A stretch of DNA of 64,000 nt from Cyanobacteriota bacterium (GTDB lineage Bacteria > Cyanobacteriota > Cyanobacteriia > PCC-6307 > Cyanobiaceae), in the NCBI GenBank assembly GCA_026389315.1, contig JAPLIC010000072.1:1-64000 (forward strand). Direction: 5' to 3'. Shown piece after piece: positions 1 through 6,971 of this stretch. Made by a program: the position numbers and the translations under genes. The notes below the pieces were generated by a model that was not told the DNA's origin, made no database searches, and saw only the letters and a program-made list of their open reading frames with translations. Each line of letters begins with the position of its first letter. Position 1 is the first letter of the stretch.

Positions 1-626
1 ACGGCGCTGCCGATGGCGCCCGCCGCCAGCACCACCTGGTGGGCCTTAAACAACCAGCGCTGCTGGCCGATCTGGGCCTCGACGCCCCGCACTTCCTTGC
101 CGCCCGCATCGGTGTGCAGCATCAGCACCCGGGCCCCCTGCCGCAGTTCAAAGCCGTCCTGGCCCAGGGCCCGATCGACGCCAAACAGTTCGGCATCGCC
201 GGAGGGATCCTGGGCCGACTCACTGACGCTCAACGGCAGCCGGTAGGGATGCAGCCCCTGGCGTTCAAGGGCCGCCCGCAATGCCACCTGGAAGGGCTGC
301 ACCGGCTGGGCGCCAAAGGGTTGGCCAGCCTCGCCATGGACCCGATACAGCGCCTCCGCCTGGCCATACCAGGGTTCCAGATCTTCGTAGCGAAGCTGCC
401 AATCGGGGCCGGTGCCCTCCTGCATCGGCAGGCCGGGACCGCTGTTGATGCCCTGCTGGATGTCAGAGCGGAGAGCCTCCAACTTGAGGGCACGAAGTTT
501 CTCGCGATCCTAAAGGGCCCGGAGCCCTTCATCGATCATTTCGCTGGCGCTGGTGCAACGGCCCTGCTGGATTTGGCTCTTGATGAACTGCTCGAAATGT
601 TCGCCGATGACGTAGCTCGACGGCAT
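1..626 (-). pseudogene. ParD-type antitoxin remnant joined in frame to a GMC oxidoreductase fragment
   Basis: From the ATG at 626, codons 1-38 read like a ParD ribbon-helix-helix antitoxin (GEHFEQFIKSQI, then TSASEMIDEGLRAL). Codon 39 is an amber stop (510-512). The same frame then continues with what looks like the ParD C-terminal helix (LKLEALRSDIQQGINSGPG). Without any frame change it passes into GMC oxidoreductase sequence (YEDLEPWYGQAEALYRVHGE, DAELFGV, VLAAGAIGSA) and runs open to the left edge. The GMC part lacks the N-terminal FAD-binding fold and seems to lack the cysteine-containing segment usual before DAEVFGV. No parE toxin lies beside it. I read this as a dead chimera made by a deletion; the oxidoreductase may extend beyond the window. 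Confidence 0.7.
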
Positions 627-786
627 GGCTGGCTCCACGTGGTCTGGACTTTAGGTTATCATTAATTGATAGTGGCGGCAAGCGGATTCCGGCCAGGCTC
701 CATGCTGCTCGCTTCAAGCGATCTCCATCGGCAAATTATTGTCTTTTGACGATTGTATCTTGATGTTAGCCTTCGCATCAATCAGG

Positions 787-999
787 TTACGCAGCAAGTT
801 CGACATACTGAACGGCATAAGAGGGCTCCGGTATCTCGATCCCATCCTCTCGCAAACCGTCCAGATGAAAAGAGATCGCCTCACGCACTATTTGTTCAAT
901 TTCATATACAGAATTCCCGGTTACGATACAACCAGGGAGATCCGGTACGTAGGCCGAGAGGTTTTCTCCAGCCCTCTCAATGACTACTGCGTACTTCAT
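787..999 (-). CDS. hicB: HicB-family antitoxin, orphan
   Basis: This 70-residue protein starts MKYAVVIERAGENLSAYVPD and continues with LPGCIVTGNSVYEIEQIVREAISFH, the HicB partial RNase H-like fold (a beta-rich half followed by a helix). The length is that of short HicB antitoxins that lack an added C-terminal DNA-binding domain. HicB normally neutralises the HicA mRNA interferase encoded next to it. I looked on both sides, and no HicA-like frame is present: upstream is an AbrB-type remnant and downstream the parD/GMC chimera. It is therefore either a solitary antitoxin or the last intact piece of a lost module. The ATG at 999 is the natural start. Confidence 0.8.
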   Translation of the reverse strand: MKYAVVIERAGENLSAYVPDLPGCIVTGNSVYEIEQIVREAISFHLDGLREDGIEIPEPSYAVQYVELAA

Positions 1000-1062
1000 G
1001 GCTCTTCTGATCCTCTGAGTCTTGCTTGCTTAAGGATACTCATCTGAGTGCTTTTTGCATGC

Positions 1063-1182
1063 TCATCGGACGGCTTGCCAGCAATCCCCAATTTGTTGGC
1101 CAGGCTGAACGTCGAGATGGCGGAGCAGCTCTTGGCGGAGGGTGACCTGGCCCTTGGCGGTGACCTTGAGGGTGGTCCTTGC
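1063..1182 (-). pseudogene. AbrB/SpoVT-type antitoxin N-terminal remnant
   Basis: The minus strand encodes TTLKVTAKGQVTLRQELLRHL followed by DVQPGQQIG, a clear SpoVT-AbrB swapped-hairpin DNA-binding motif as in VapB/MazE-type antitoxins. After this the frame ends at a TGA (1063-1065) instead of continuing through the usual second half. No ATG precedes it in frame, and the codons just upstream do not form a plausible start. It ends 63 bases before the hicB start in the same direction. I judge it a decayed antitoxin fragment. Confidence 0.55.
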
Positions 1183-1395
1183 GCAGCCGGCCGTAATAGA
1201 TGCTCACCGTAAGGTATTTTGCCCTTACTGGCAGACGCGCTCAGGCGCCAAGACCCTCCCGGAGGATGGCCTGGCGCAGGGGAGGGTACAGGCGCTCGCG
1301 CAGGCGCACCAGATCGACGGGCCGCTGGTGTGATTCACGACAGCGACAAACGTGGGTTTCGCCTAACAGAAGTCATCTTTAATGGCCATGCCGCC

Positions 1396-2319
1396 ATGGG
1401 CAAACACAAAAACAAAACCAAGCAGGCTGACAAGGGCCCAGATCACTCTGCCAAAGGCAGTGTCGGCCTTGATCCCAGCGACGCTTACCGGCCCTCGCCG
1501 ATGCTCGATGATCTCGCCGAGCATCCGGAGGGAGCAAATATCAAATTGGAACGTAAATTCTACGAAAGCGAGCTCAAGGAACTGCAGGTGGAGTTGGTTA
1601 AGATGCAGTACTGGGTTAAGCATGTTGGCTATAAGCTGATCATTCTGTTTGAGGGTCGCGATGCGGCCGGCAAGGGGGGCACCATCAAGCGCATCACCGA
1701 GCCCCTCAATCCCCGGGGCTGCAATGTGGTTGCCCTCGGTACCCCTTCCGATCAGCAGAAAAGCCAGTGGTACTTCCAGCGCTATGTGGAGAATTTCCCC
1801 TCAGCCGGTGAGATTGTACTCTTTGATCGCAGCTGGTACAACCGCGCCGGCGTCGAAAAGGTGATGGGTTTCTGCACCCCCGCCCAGGTGGAGGAGTTCA
1901 TGCTCTCGGCGCCGGAGTTCGAGCGGGTGCTGGTCCGCAGCGGCATCACGTTGCTTAAGTATTGGTTTTCTGTGAGCGACAACGAGCAGGAGGCGCGTTT
2001 CCGCTCACGCCTTAAGGATCCTGCCAGGCGCTGGAAGCTGAGCCCCATGGATCTTGAATCCCGCGATCGCTGGGTCGACTTCTCACGCGCGAAGGATGAG
2101 ATGTTCGCCCATACCAACATCCCCGAGGCGCCTTGGTTCACCGTGGAGGCCAACGACAAGCGCCGGGCGCGCCTCAACTGCATCCGCCATCTGCTCAGCA
2201 AGGTCCCCTATGAAGACATGACCCCGGAGGCGATCGAATTGGCTCCCCGCAAAGGCAGCGGCGATTACCAGCGCCCCCCCTTCAACGAACAGTTTTTCGT
2301 GCCCAACCACTACCGCTGA
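1396..2319 (+). CDS. ppk2: polyphosphate kinase 2 (PPK2 family)
   Basis: This 307-residue cytoplasmic enzyme belongs to the PPK2 family, which moves phosphate between polyphosphate and nucleotides. The Walker A motif GRDAAGKGG sits near residues 87-95, the catalytic/Walker B segment DRSWYNRA near 144-151, and the arginine-rich lid (RSRLKDPARRWKLSP) near 203-217. The lysine- and glutamine-rich N-terminal tail is unconserved. The frame is open further upstream to 1219, but that extension looks non-coding, so I chose the ATG at 1396 (MGKHKNKTKQ). It stands alone, with decayed antitoxin genes on one side and a TerB-like gene on the other strand. Whether it prefers ADP, GDP or AMP cannot be settled from this sequence. 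Confidence 0.93.
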   Translation: MGKHKNKTKQADKGPDHSAKGSVGLDPSDAYRPSPMLDDLAEHPEGANIKLERKFYESELKELQVELVKMQYWVKHVGYKLIILFEGRDAAGKGGTIKRITEPLNPRGCNVVALGTPSDQQKSQWYFQRYVENFPSAGEIVLFDRSWYNRAGVEKVMGFCTPAQVEEFMLSAPEFERVLVRSGITLLKYWFSVSDNEQEARFRSRLKDPARRWKLSPMDLESRDRWVDFSRAKDEMFAHTNIPEAPWFTVEANDKRRARLNCIRHLLSKVPYEDMTPEAIELAPRKGSGDYQRPPFNEQFFVPNHYR

Positions 2320-2440
2320 TTCGGCGGGGCCAGACGCTTATTATTTTCGCAAATCTTATACTTTATAGTGCTTATGTGGCCTAATTTCGACACACCCAGG
2401 ACGGCTTAAGCCTGTACGTCAGATCACAGACAACGTGGTG

Positions 2441-2670
2441 TCAAAGCGGCCCTGCAGGTTGCGGCTTAGCCCATGGGCTCCGGGCTGGTTTCCTAGGATG
2501 GAGGGGGTCCTGGGCGCCTTCAATCACACCCCGCAGGGCCAACAATTGCCGGTCATCGCGGGCCCGGCGGTGCCGATGGGCGGTGAAGTCGCCAAGGAGG
2601 ATGGTTGGTCGCCAGGGCTGCGGCAGTCGGAGAACGGAGAGCCTGTGGCCCCGATTCCTGGAGGGGTGGA
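2441..2670 (-). pseudogene. possible endonuclease/exonuclease/phosphatase-fold C-terminal remnant
   Basis: Directly after the stop of the TerB-like gene the same frame stays open for about 75 codons to a TGA at 2441-2443. It contains RPTILLGDFTAHRH, DDRQLLALRGVIEGAQDPLHP. This resembles the LLGDFNAxPxxP motif and following helix near the C-terminus of EEP-superfamily phosphodiesterases. There is no start codon and no other EEP motif, so at most this is a remnant. The resemblance could be chance, since it rests on one motif. Confidence 0.3.
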
Positions 2671-2671
2671 A

Positions 2672-3091
2672 TCACTCAGCGGATTCAGAGGCCAGAACAT
2701 CGCGCTGCAGCAGCGCAAACACCTCCTGGATCTGGGCCGTCCGTTCCGGTGGCAGGGAAAGCTCGCTGGCCAGCGTGCTGAGGAATTCCTCCTCCTCCGG
2801 TTTCAGCACCCGATCGCAGAACACCAACTTGACGGCCAGCACGTAGGCCACTTCCTGCTGTGCGGCGGTGAGTGCTGGCACGGCCTGGCGCACCAGCTCC
2901 TGCCAGTGATCGCGCCGGAACAGGCGCAGGAGACCATCGATCAACTCAGCGAAGGCCAGCGGCGTCATGCTTCGATAAGGAGAACGGTTGATCAACTGTT
3001 CTTTGAGGACATGCGCCTCCTCCCGGTCGAAGTTGTTGTCGCAGCACACGGCGGCCAGGGGAATGGCGGCGAAGGCCTCGGCGGGTGTCAT
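2672..3091 (-). CDS. TerB-like tellurite-resistance family protein
   Basis: This 139-residue, mostly helical acidic protein (MTPAEAFAAIPLAAVCCDNN at the start) has the pattern of cyanobacterial TerB-like proteins. Acidic residues are spaced along helices (FDREEAHVLKEQL; LVFCDRVLKPEEEEFLSTLA), with a closing QIQEVFALLQRDVL. TerB domains are thought to bind divalent metal and to act in membrane-associated stress responses; the cyanobacterial single-domain form has no proven role. There is no signal peptide or membrane segment. It is a lone gene with about 270 bases of apparent non-coding DNA upstream. Confidence 0.75.
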   Translation of the reverse strand: MTPAEAFAAIPLAAVCCDNNFDREEAHVLKEQLINRSPYRSMTPLAFAELIDGLLRLFRRDHWQELVRQAVPALTAAQQEVAYVLAVKLVFCDRVLKPEEEEFLSTLASELSLPPERTAQIQEVFALLQRDVLASESAE

Positions 3092-3365
3092 GGAAAATCC
3101 CGGATCGGTTTCAATTATTGCAGCTCTGCAGCGGCATCAGAGTGCAATCGCGTCACAAAGCTTGGTAAAATCGTTGGCGAGTCCTTCCACCTGCTCTAAA
3201 CATTGCAGCCAGAAAAGTGACGTCAGAGCTGTTGTGTCAAGTCTGCTGGGATACGTCCCCGAGTGATTCTTGATACGGCTAACTCCACCCTTTCCCCGCT
3301 GGCCTTTCATTCTCAAATCCTCAACCTGGCAGGGGCCCTTTCCCCCTAGCGGCAAGCGAAGGCGG
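3092..3365. other. intergenic region between the vapC end and the TerB-like gene
   Basis: I see no convincing gene. A 72-codon open frame exists on the minus strand (3137-3355), but it has no recognisable domain and unlikely composition. The stretch presumably holds the promoter of the TerB-like gene. Confidence 0.4.
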
Positions 3366-3767
3366 TCACGTCCCGGCGGCGTGGCAGCGCAGCGGCCCCG
3401 GCCAGCGCAGTAGGGACTGATCGGCTGTGATCAAGGTGGCCCCATGGGCCATGGCGGTGGCGGCGATGAAGCGATCGGCCGGATCGGCGTGGAAGTCAGC
3501 CAACTCGGCGGCCGCTACCGCCAGGGACCCAGCCAGGGCTATCTCCTCCAGTCCCGCGCGCAGCCAATCGCCTCGCCAGCTCTCGGCTGATTGGCGCAGC
3601 TCAATCCTGACCCGGGCGGCGAGCATGGCCACCTCCCAGAAGGAAATGGCGCTCACCGCCAGCGAACCATTTCCCCAGGCTGTGCGTATGAGCTCGCGGC
3701 TGCTGGGCCCGAGAGCTGGGTCATCACGATCCAGCCAAAGGAGCACGTGGGTGTCGAGCAAGATCAC
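3366..3767 (-). CDS. vapC: PIN-domain ribonuclease toxin (VapC family)
   Basis: This 133-residue protein begins at a GTG (ILLDTHVLLWLDRDDPAL), the strand-1 motif of PIN domains carrying the first catalytic aspartate. It continues with AISFWEVAMLA (conserved glutamate) and ends with HADPADRFIAATAMAHGATLITADQSL, which holds the remaining acidic residues of the nuclease site. VapC toxins cleave tRNA or rRNA when freed from their antitoxin. The GTG overlaps the antitoxin stop in GAGTGATC, which means translational coupling and supports this start. All catalytic acids appear present, so the module is probably functional. Confidence 0.88.
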   Translation of the reverse strand: MILLDTHVLLWLDRDDPALGPSSRELIRTAWGNGSLAVSAISFWEVAMLAARVRIELRQSAESWRGDWLRAGLEEIALAGSLAVAAAELADFHADPADRFIAATAMAHGATLITADQSLLRWPGPLRCHAAGT

Positions 3768-3994
3768 TCCAGGGCTGACCAGGGACTGTCGATCGGTGCG
3801 AGCAGATCGCCATGGAGCACCACGCCCGGATGGAATCCGAAGGGACTGGAGCGACGGGCCGGTGCGCAGGGATGGAGCTCCGCCACGGGCTGCCCGTTCT
3901 TGGTGATCACCAGCACCTCGCCGCTGGCGGCCACCTGGTCCATCAGCCCAAGGCAGCGGGCCTTGAACTGGGAGGCGCTGATTGTGGCAGCCAT
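3764..3994 (-). CDS. Phd/YefM-type antitoxin
   Basis: This 76-residue protein (MAATISASQFKARCLGLMDQ, then ASGEVLVITKNGQPVAEL) has the standard Phd/YefM fold for DNA binding and repression of its own operon. The C-terminal tail (FHPGVVLHGDLLAPIDSPW) is the part that would wrap round the toxin. It precedes and overlaps vapC by 4 bases, the usual antitoxin-first order. The frame is open further upstream to 4051, but MAATISASQFKA is the family start, so 3994 is chosen. Confidence 0.88.
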   Translation of the reverse strand: MAATISASQFKARCLGLMDQVAASGEVLVITKNGQPVAELHPCAPARRSSPFGFHPGVVLHGDLLAPIDSPWSALE

Positions 3995-4162
3995 GACACA
4001 AAAGGCATATTTAGCTGATTCTAACGAGCTCGTGACCATGGTCATGGTCATGACCCGGGTCTATGGTCGATGCGTGAGCCGTGGTTGGCGTCAGGCTGCT
4101 GAGCGCCAGGGCCAGATAGGGCCTGCTGAGAGAGACGCACTGAAGGCAGAGGTTTTAAAAGT

Positions 4163-4366
4163 TCATAGCTGGTAGGTGTGCAGCACTCCCGCCCGCGTCA
4201 AGGGGAAATCGCGGCTGTTGCGGGTGGCGAGACTGAGCTGGGCGCAGCGGGCCGTGGCCAGAATGATCGTATTCGGCATCTTCAGGCCGTGTTGCTGGCG
4301 CAACAGCACTGATTCACGAGCAATAGCGTCATCAAGGGGAAAGCGTGGGAAGCTTTTCAGCCAGGG
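4163..4366 (-). pseudogene. C-terminal remnant of a second PIN/VapC toxin
   Basis: From a stop at 4367-4369 to a TGA at 4163-4165 the frame reads PRFPLDDAIARESVLLRQQH, then GLKMPNTIILATARCAQLSL and ATRNSRDFPLTRAGVLHTYQ. These are the last two helices and final strand of a PIN nuclease (the D/N-A-x-I-L-A-T and TRNxxDF motifs). The N-terminal half with the first catalytic aspartate is gone, and no antitoxin precedes it. It is a clear toxin relic just upstream of the intact Phd/VapC pair. Confidence 0.7.
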
Positions 4367-4540
4367 TTAAACCACTTCAGTTCGGTACTTGATGGTACTG
4401 AAGGCCATCAATCACCTTGCTTTTTCTGGCATGCGATCCCACGGCAGTGCCCGTTCTTCGGGTGAGATCCCATTCTTCTGAAACCTGGTCTCAGGGACCT
4501 TTCCACGGCTGGGCTCTTCACACCCGGCGCACAATTCTCC

Positions 4541-5224
4541 TTACCCCTGACCCAACAACGTGCTCAAGGTCACGAAGCTGAAGCCTTTCTGCTGCAGATC
4601 TGGCACGTCTTGCAGCAGCGTGCGGCGTGTGGCGGGATTGGCATCTTTGCTGTCATGCAATATGACGATGCCGCCGGGATGGGCAAACTGTTCGACGAAC
4701 CAGCGCTGGGCCTGCTCGGGTGGCGCGATGCCGAGGCCATCGAGTGGCCAGATTGAGCCCAGCACCGTCTGAAAGCCGCGAGATCGGGCCCACTCCAGCA
4801 TCGGCGGGTGGGGCCAGCCGCCACTGGGTCGGAACCAGCGCAGAGGTGCCGTCAGGCCCGCCGCGGCCAGGTCGTCCTTGATCGCCGCCGAGGTGTCGTC
4901 CAGCTGCTTCAGGAAGGCTGCTTTGGGGAGCGAGAACGACCATTGGTCACGCCACATGTGGTTGCCCAGCTCGTGGCCCGCCGCCACGGCCCGGGCCGCC
5001 ATGCCCGGGTGCTCGCATACCCGCTCGCCGATCGCAAAAAAGGTGGCGGGAATGGCCAGCTCGTCCAGGAGATCAAGTAAGGCCATCGTTCCGGATCCGC
5101 CCTCGTCGATGCCGGAACTGGGGAAATCGTCGATGGTGAGGGCCAGCACCTTGCGGTCGCTGGGACCTTTGAAGATGATGTCCATCGGGGGGGCGGCCGA
5201 AACGACGGCAAAGCTCCGCTCCAT
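4541..5224 (-). CDS. polysaccharide deacetylase (NodB-like) family protein with altered metal site
   Basis: This 227-residue protein has the NodB fold of carbohydrate esterase family 4, whose members remove acetyl groups from peptidoglycan, chitin or exopolysaccharide. Motif 1 is TIDDFPS (residues 30-36) with Asp32/Asp33, motif 2 is GHELGNHMWRD (83-93), motif 3 is WFRPSGGW, and the late motif is GGIVILHDSKD. The second metal histidine of motif 2 (normally HSxxH) is Asp93, and motif 3 has RPSGG where RPPYG is usual. It may therefore be a divergent or differently metallated enzyme. Translation could also begin at the ATG at 5185 (MDIIFKGPSD). No signal peptide is evident. Confidence 0.8.
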   Translation of the reverse strand: MERSFAVVSAAPPMDIIFKGPSDRKVLALTIDDFPSSGIDEGGSGTMALLDLLDELAIPATFFAIGERVCEHPGMAARAVAAGHELGNHMWRDQWSFSLPKAAFLKQLDDTSAAIKDDLAAAGLTAPLRWFRPSGGWPHPPMLEWARSRGFQTVLGSIWPLDGLGIAPPEQAQRWFVEQFAHPGGIVILHDSKDANPATRRTLLQDVPDLQQKGFSFVTLSTLLGQG

Positions 5225-5384
5225 TCTGGCGGCAGCCGAGTTTCTTCGCTATTCACACAGCAACGCGTCCTTGCCAGCCGGCACTGTTCTAGCGGTGGCC
5301 AGCCGGGACCCCAGTGCGGGCTTAAGCCATCAGGCCCTGCCCGCCAGTTGAGGCCGGATCGTTCAATCCGGTAGTCCCCGCCGT

Positions 5385-5618
5385 TCAGAGCACATCCCTG
5401 TCCTGCAGCAGTGGAAACACCCTCGGAGCCCCCAGGATCAGCAGCCAGAAAACGGCAAAGGCTCCTGCCGCCACCCATTCCTGCCGCAGCAGGGCCACCA
5501 CCGCGATCGTGCTGGCAGTGACCCGCACGGCCCGCACCGCAAAGCGCAGCAAAACGTACTTACGTTCGGGCGGTTGATCGGTTGATGCAGGATCTGGCCT
5601 GGAATCGTCAGCAGGCAT
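5385..5618 (-). CDS. small two-helix membrane protein of unknown function
   Basis: This 77-residue protein starts MPADDSRPDPASTDQPPERK. Two hydrophobic stretches follow, about residues 24-44 (RFAVRAVRVTASTIAVVALL) and 48-68 (VAAGAFAVFWLLILGAPRV). The frame continues upstream to 5888, but that part reads like non-coding sequence, so the ATG at 5618 is taken. I do not recognise a family. It lies between the deacetylase and tRNA-Lys with no obvious partner. The regular hydrophobic pattern supports a real protein, but only moderately. Confidence 0.5.
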   Translation of the reverse strand: MPADDSRPDPASTDQPPERKYVLLRFAVRAVRVTASTIAVVALLRQEWVAAGAFAVFWLLILGAPRVFPLLQDRDVL

Positions 5619-5902
5619 GACCCGCGCCCATCGCTCTGTCCATGATGGCGGTGGGAAAAGGCCTCCATAAGCTGCGGCCCAAAGGCTTGCCGGCGCAGCA
5701 GCGACACCCGCAGCATGGAAGTTCTCGTAGACGCTCAACCAGCGGTAAAGCGAAAAAACTTGGCCCCCCCCAACAAACAAGCCAACTGCGATTTGGGACG
5801 CCCTTTTGCGGTCTTCGTCAAGCCTGAGAACGGGGGGCTTCAACAAGCAAAAAAGACTGTGCAGCAATTGATCTGCCAGTCGTTCCAAGCCGTTTCAGAA
5901 AA

Positions 5903-5974
5903 TGGGTCGCCTGAGATTCGAACTCAGGACCAATCGGTTAAAAGCCGAATGCTCTACCGCTGAGCTAGCGACCC
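5903..5974 (-). tRNA. trnK: tRNA-Lys (anticodon UUU)
   Basis: A complete 72-base cloverleaf reads on the minus strand. The acceptor stem is GGGTCGC/GCGACCC with discriminator A. The D-arm is GCTC...GAGC, the anticodon arm TTCGG-CTTTTAA-CCGAT with anticodon TTT, and the T-arm CTGAG-TTCGAAT-CTCAG. The 3' CCA is not encoded, as is common in cyanobacteria. Confidence 0.97.
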
Positions 5975-6143
5975 GTTTGCCGCCGTTTGCCGGACCAATG
6001 GGGTCCTGAACCAGCGGAACTCAGCGACGGTATCACCCGGCACGAACACCCACAATGGCCATGGCCCTGTGCACCTCCTGTTCATGTCCCAAACTGCTGG
6101 CGACCTGGCGTTGCGGCGGGGGGCCGATACCAAGGTCCAGTCG

Positions 6144-6656
6144 ATGGAGGCCCCCTGGCCCGCCCCGTGTATCGACCCGGAGGCGTGGGTGGCCGATTCG
6201 GCCGTGGTGATCGGCGATGTGTGCCTCGCCGCCGGCGCCAGTCTCTGGCCCACGGCCGTCGCCCGCGGAGACGTGGCGGCCATCGTGATTGGCGAGGGCA
6301 GCAACGTTCAAGATGGGGCCATCCTGCATGGCGATCCAGGTCAGCCTGTCAGCATCGGCTGCGATGTCACCATTGGCCACCGGGCCGTGATCCATGGCGC
6401 CAGCTTGGGCGATGGCTGTTTGATTGGCATCGGCGCGATCGTGCTCAACGGCGTCTGCGTGGGTGCCGGCGCCTTGGTGGGGGCCGGCTCGGTCGTCACC
6501 CGTGATGTGCCCGATGGTGCCCTGGTGATGGGGGCCCCTGCCGCGATCCGCCGCCAGTTGAGTGCTGAGGCAATCGAGCAGCAGCGCCAGCATGCCCGTC
6601 GCTACCGCCAGCTGGCGCGGGCCCACGCCGGCCTCGGGGGCGGCACCGGCTTTTGA
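6144..6656 (+). CDS. gamma-class carbonic anhydrase family protein
   Basis: This 170-residue left-handed beta-helix protein has repeated hexapeptides (ADSAVVIGDVCLAAGASLWP) and the three zinc histidines of gamma carbonic anhydrases in the contexts DGAILH, VTIGHRA and AVIHG. Family members hydrate CO2 or serve as inactive scaffolds. This one is the short soluble type, not the CcmM carboxysome protein, which carries extra RbcS-like repeats. Several starts are possible; ATG 6144 (MEAPWPAPCIDPEAWV) fits the family best, while ATGs at 6069 and 6084 would add a poorly conserved leader. The protein might instead be a ferripyochelin-binding-like homologue without activity. Confidence 0.85.
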   Translation: MEAPWPAPCIDPEAWVADSAVVIGDVCLAAGASLWPTAVARGDVAAIVIGEGSNVQDGAILHGDPGQPVSIGCDVTIGHRAVIHGASLGDGCLIGIGAIVLNGVCVGAGALVGAGSVVTRDVPDGALVMGAPAAIRRQLSAEAIEQQRQHARRYRQLARAHAGLGGGTGF

Positions 6657-6681
6657 AGGGCCTTCCGGCAGCGACCCCCTG

Positions 6682-6739
6682 CCAGCCACCTGGGCCAGCT
6701 CCCCCTGGCAGCTCCCCCTGGCCCAGCCACCTGGGCCAG
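6682..6739. repeat. short direct repeat, two copies of a 17-base unit
   Basis: The unit CCAGCCACCTGGGCCAG occurs at 6682-6698 and again at 6723-6739, with CTCCCCCTGGCAG-like sequence repeated between the copies. The unit is partly self-complementary, so the stretch may fold after the carbonic anhydrase stop. It has no U-tract and I do not call it a terminator. Confidence 0.6.
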
Positions 6740-6848
6740 CCGCCCCTGGGCAACGGCCCATTGCTGCAAATACCCCGGTTGGGGGCGGAGCGGCGCAGGG
6801 GGTGCCTCGAACTTGTTTACAATCCCACCAGCCGATTTTTTTGATGCC

Positions 6849-6971
6849 ATGGACCTGAGGCTGCTTCTGGTTGTTGCTCCCATCCTTCTGGCTGCCTCCT
6901 GGGCCGTGTTGCACATTGGCCGGGCGGCGGTCGGTCAGCTGCAACTGTTCATCAAGCGCGCCCAGGCTTGA
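6849..6971 (+). CDS. psbY: photosystem II protein Y
   Basis: This 40-residue protein has a single membrane helix ([20 protein letters not shown]) followed by [16 protein letters not shown]. This is the cyanobacterial PsbY pattern of one N-terminal transmembrane helix and a G-x-x-x-x-G-Q-L-Q-x-F motif on the stromal side. PsbY is a peripheral low-mass subunit of photosystem II in the thylakoid, near cytochrome b559. The TGA stop (6969-6971) shares its last base with the ATG of trmFO (6971-6973). Confidence 0.88.
   Translation: MDLRLLLVVAPILLAASWAVLHIGRAAVGQLQLFIKRAQA

Noticed and set aside
1000-1062. A hicA toxin expected upstream of hicB
   Set aside because: The space is too short and contains no HicA-like frame; the neighbouring sequence is an AbrB-type relic.
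6033-6944. 303-codon open frame antisense to the gamma carbonic anhydrase and psbY
   Set aside because: The beta-helix hexapeptides and the PsbY sequence on the plus strand explain the region better.
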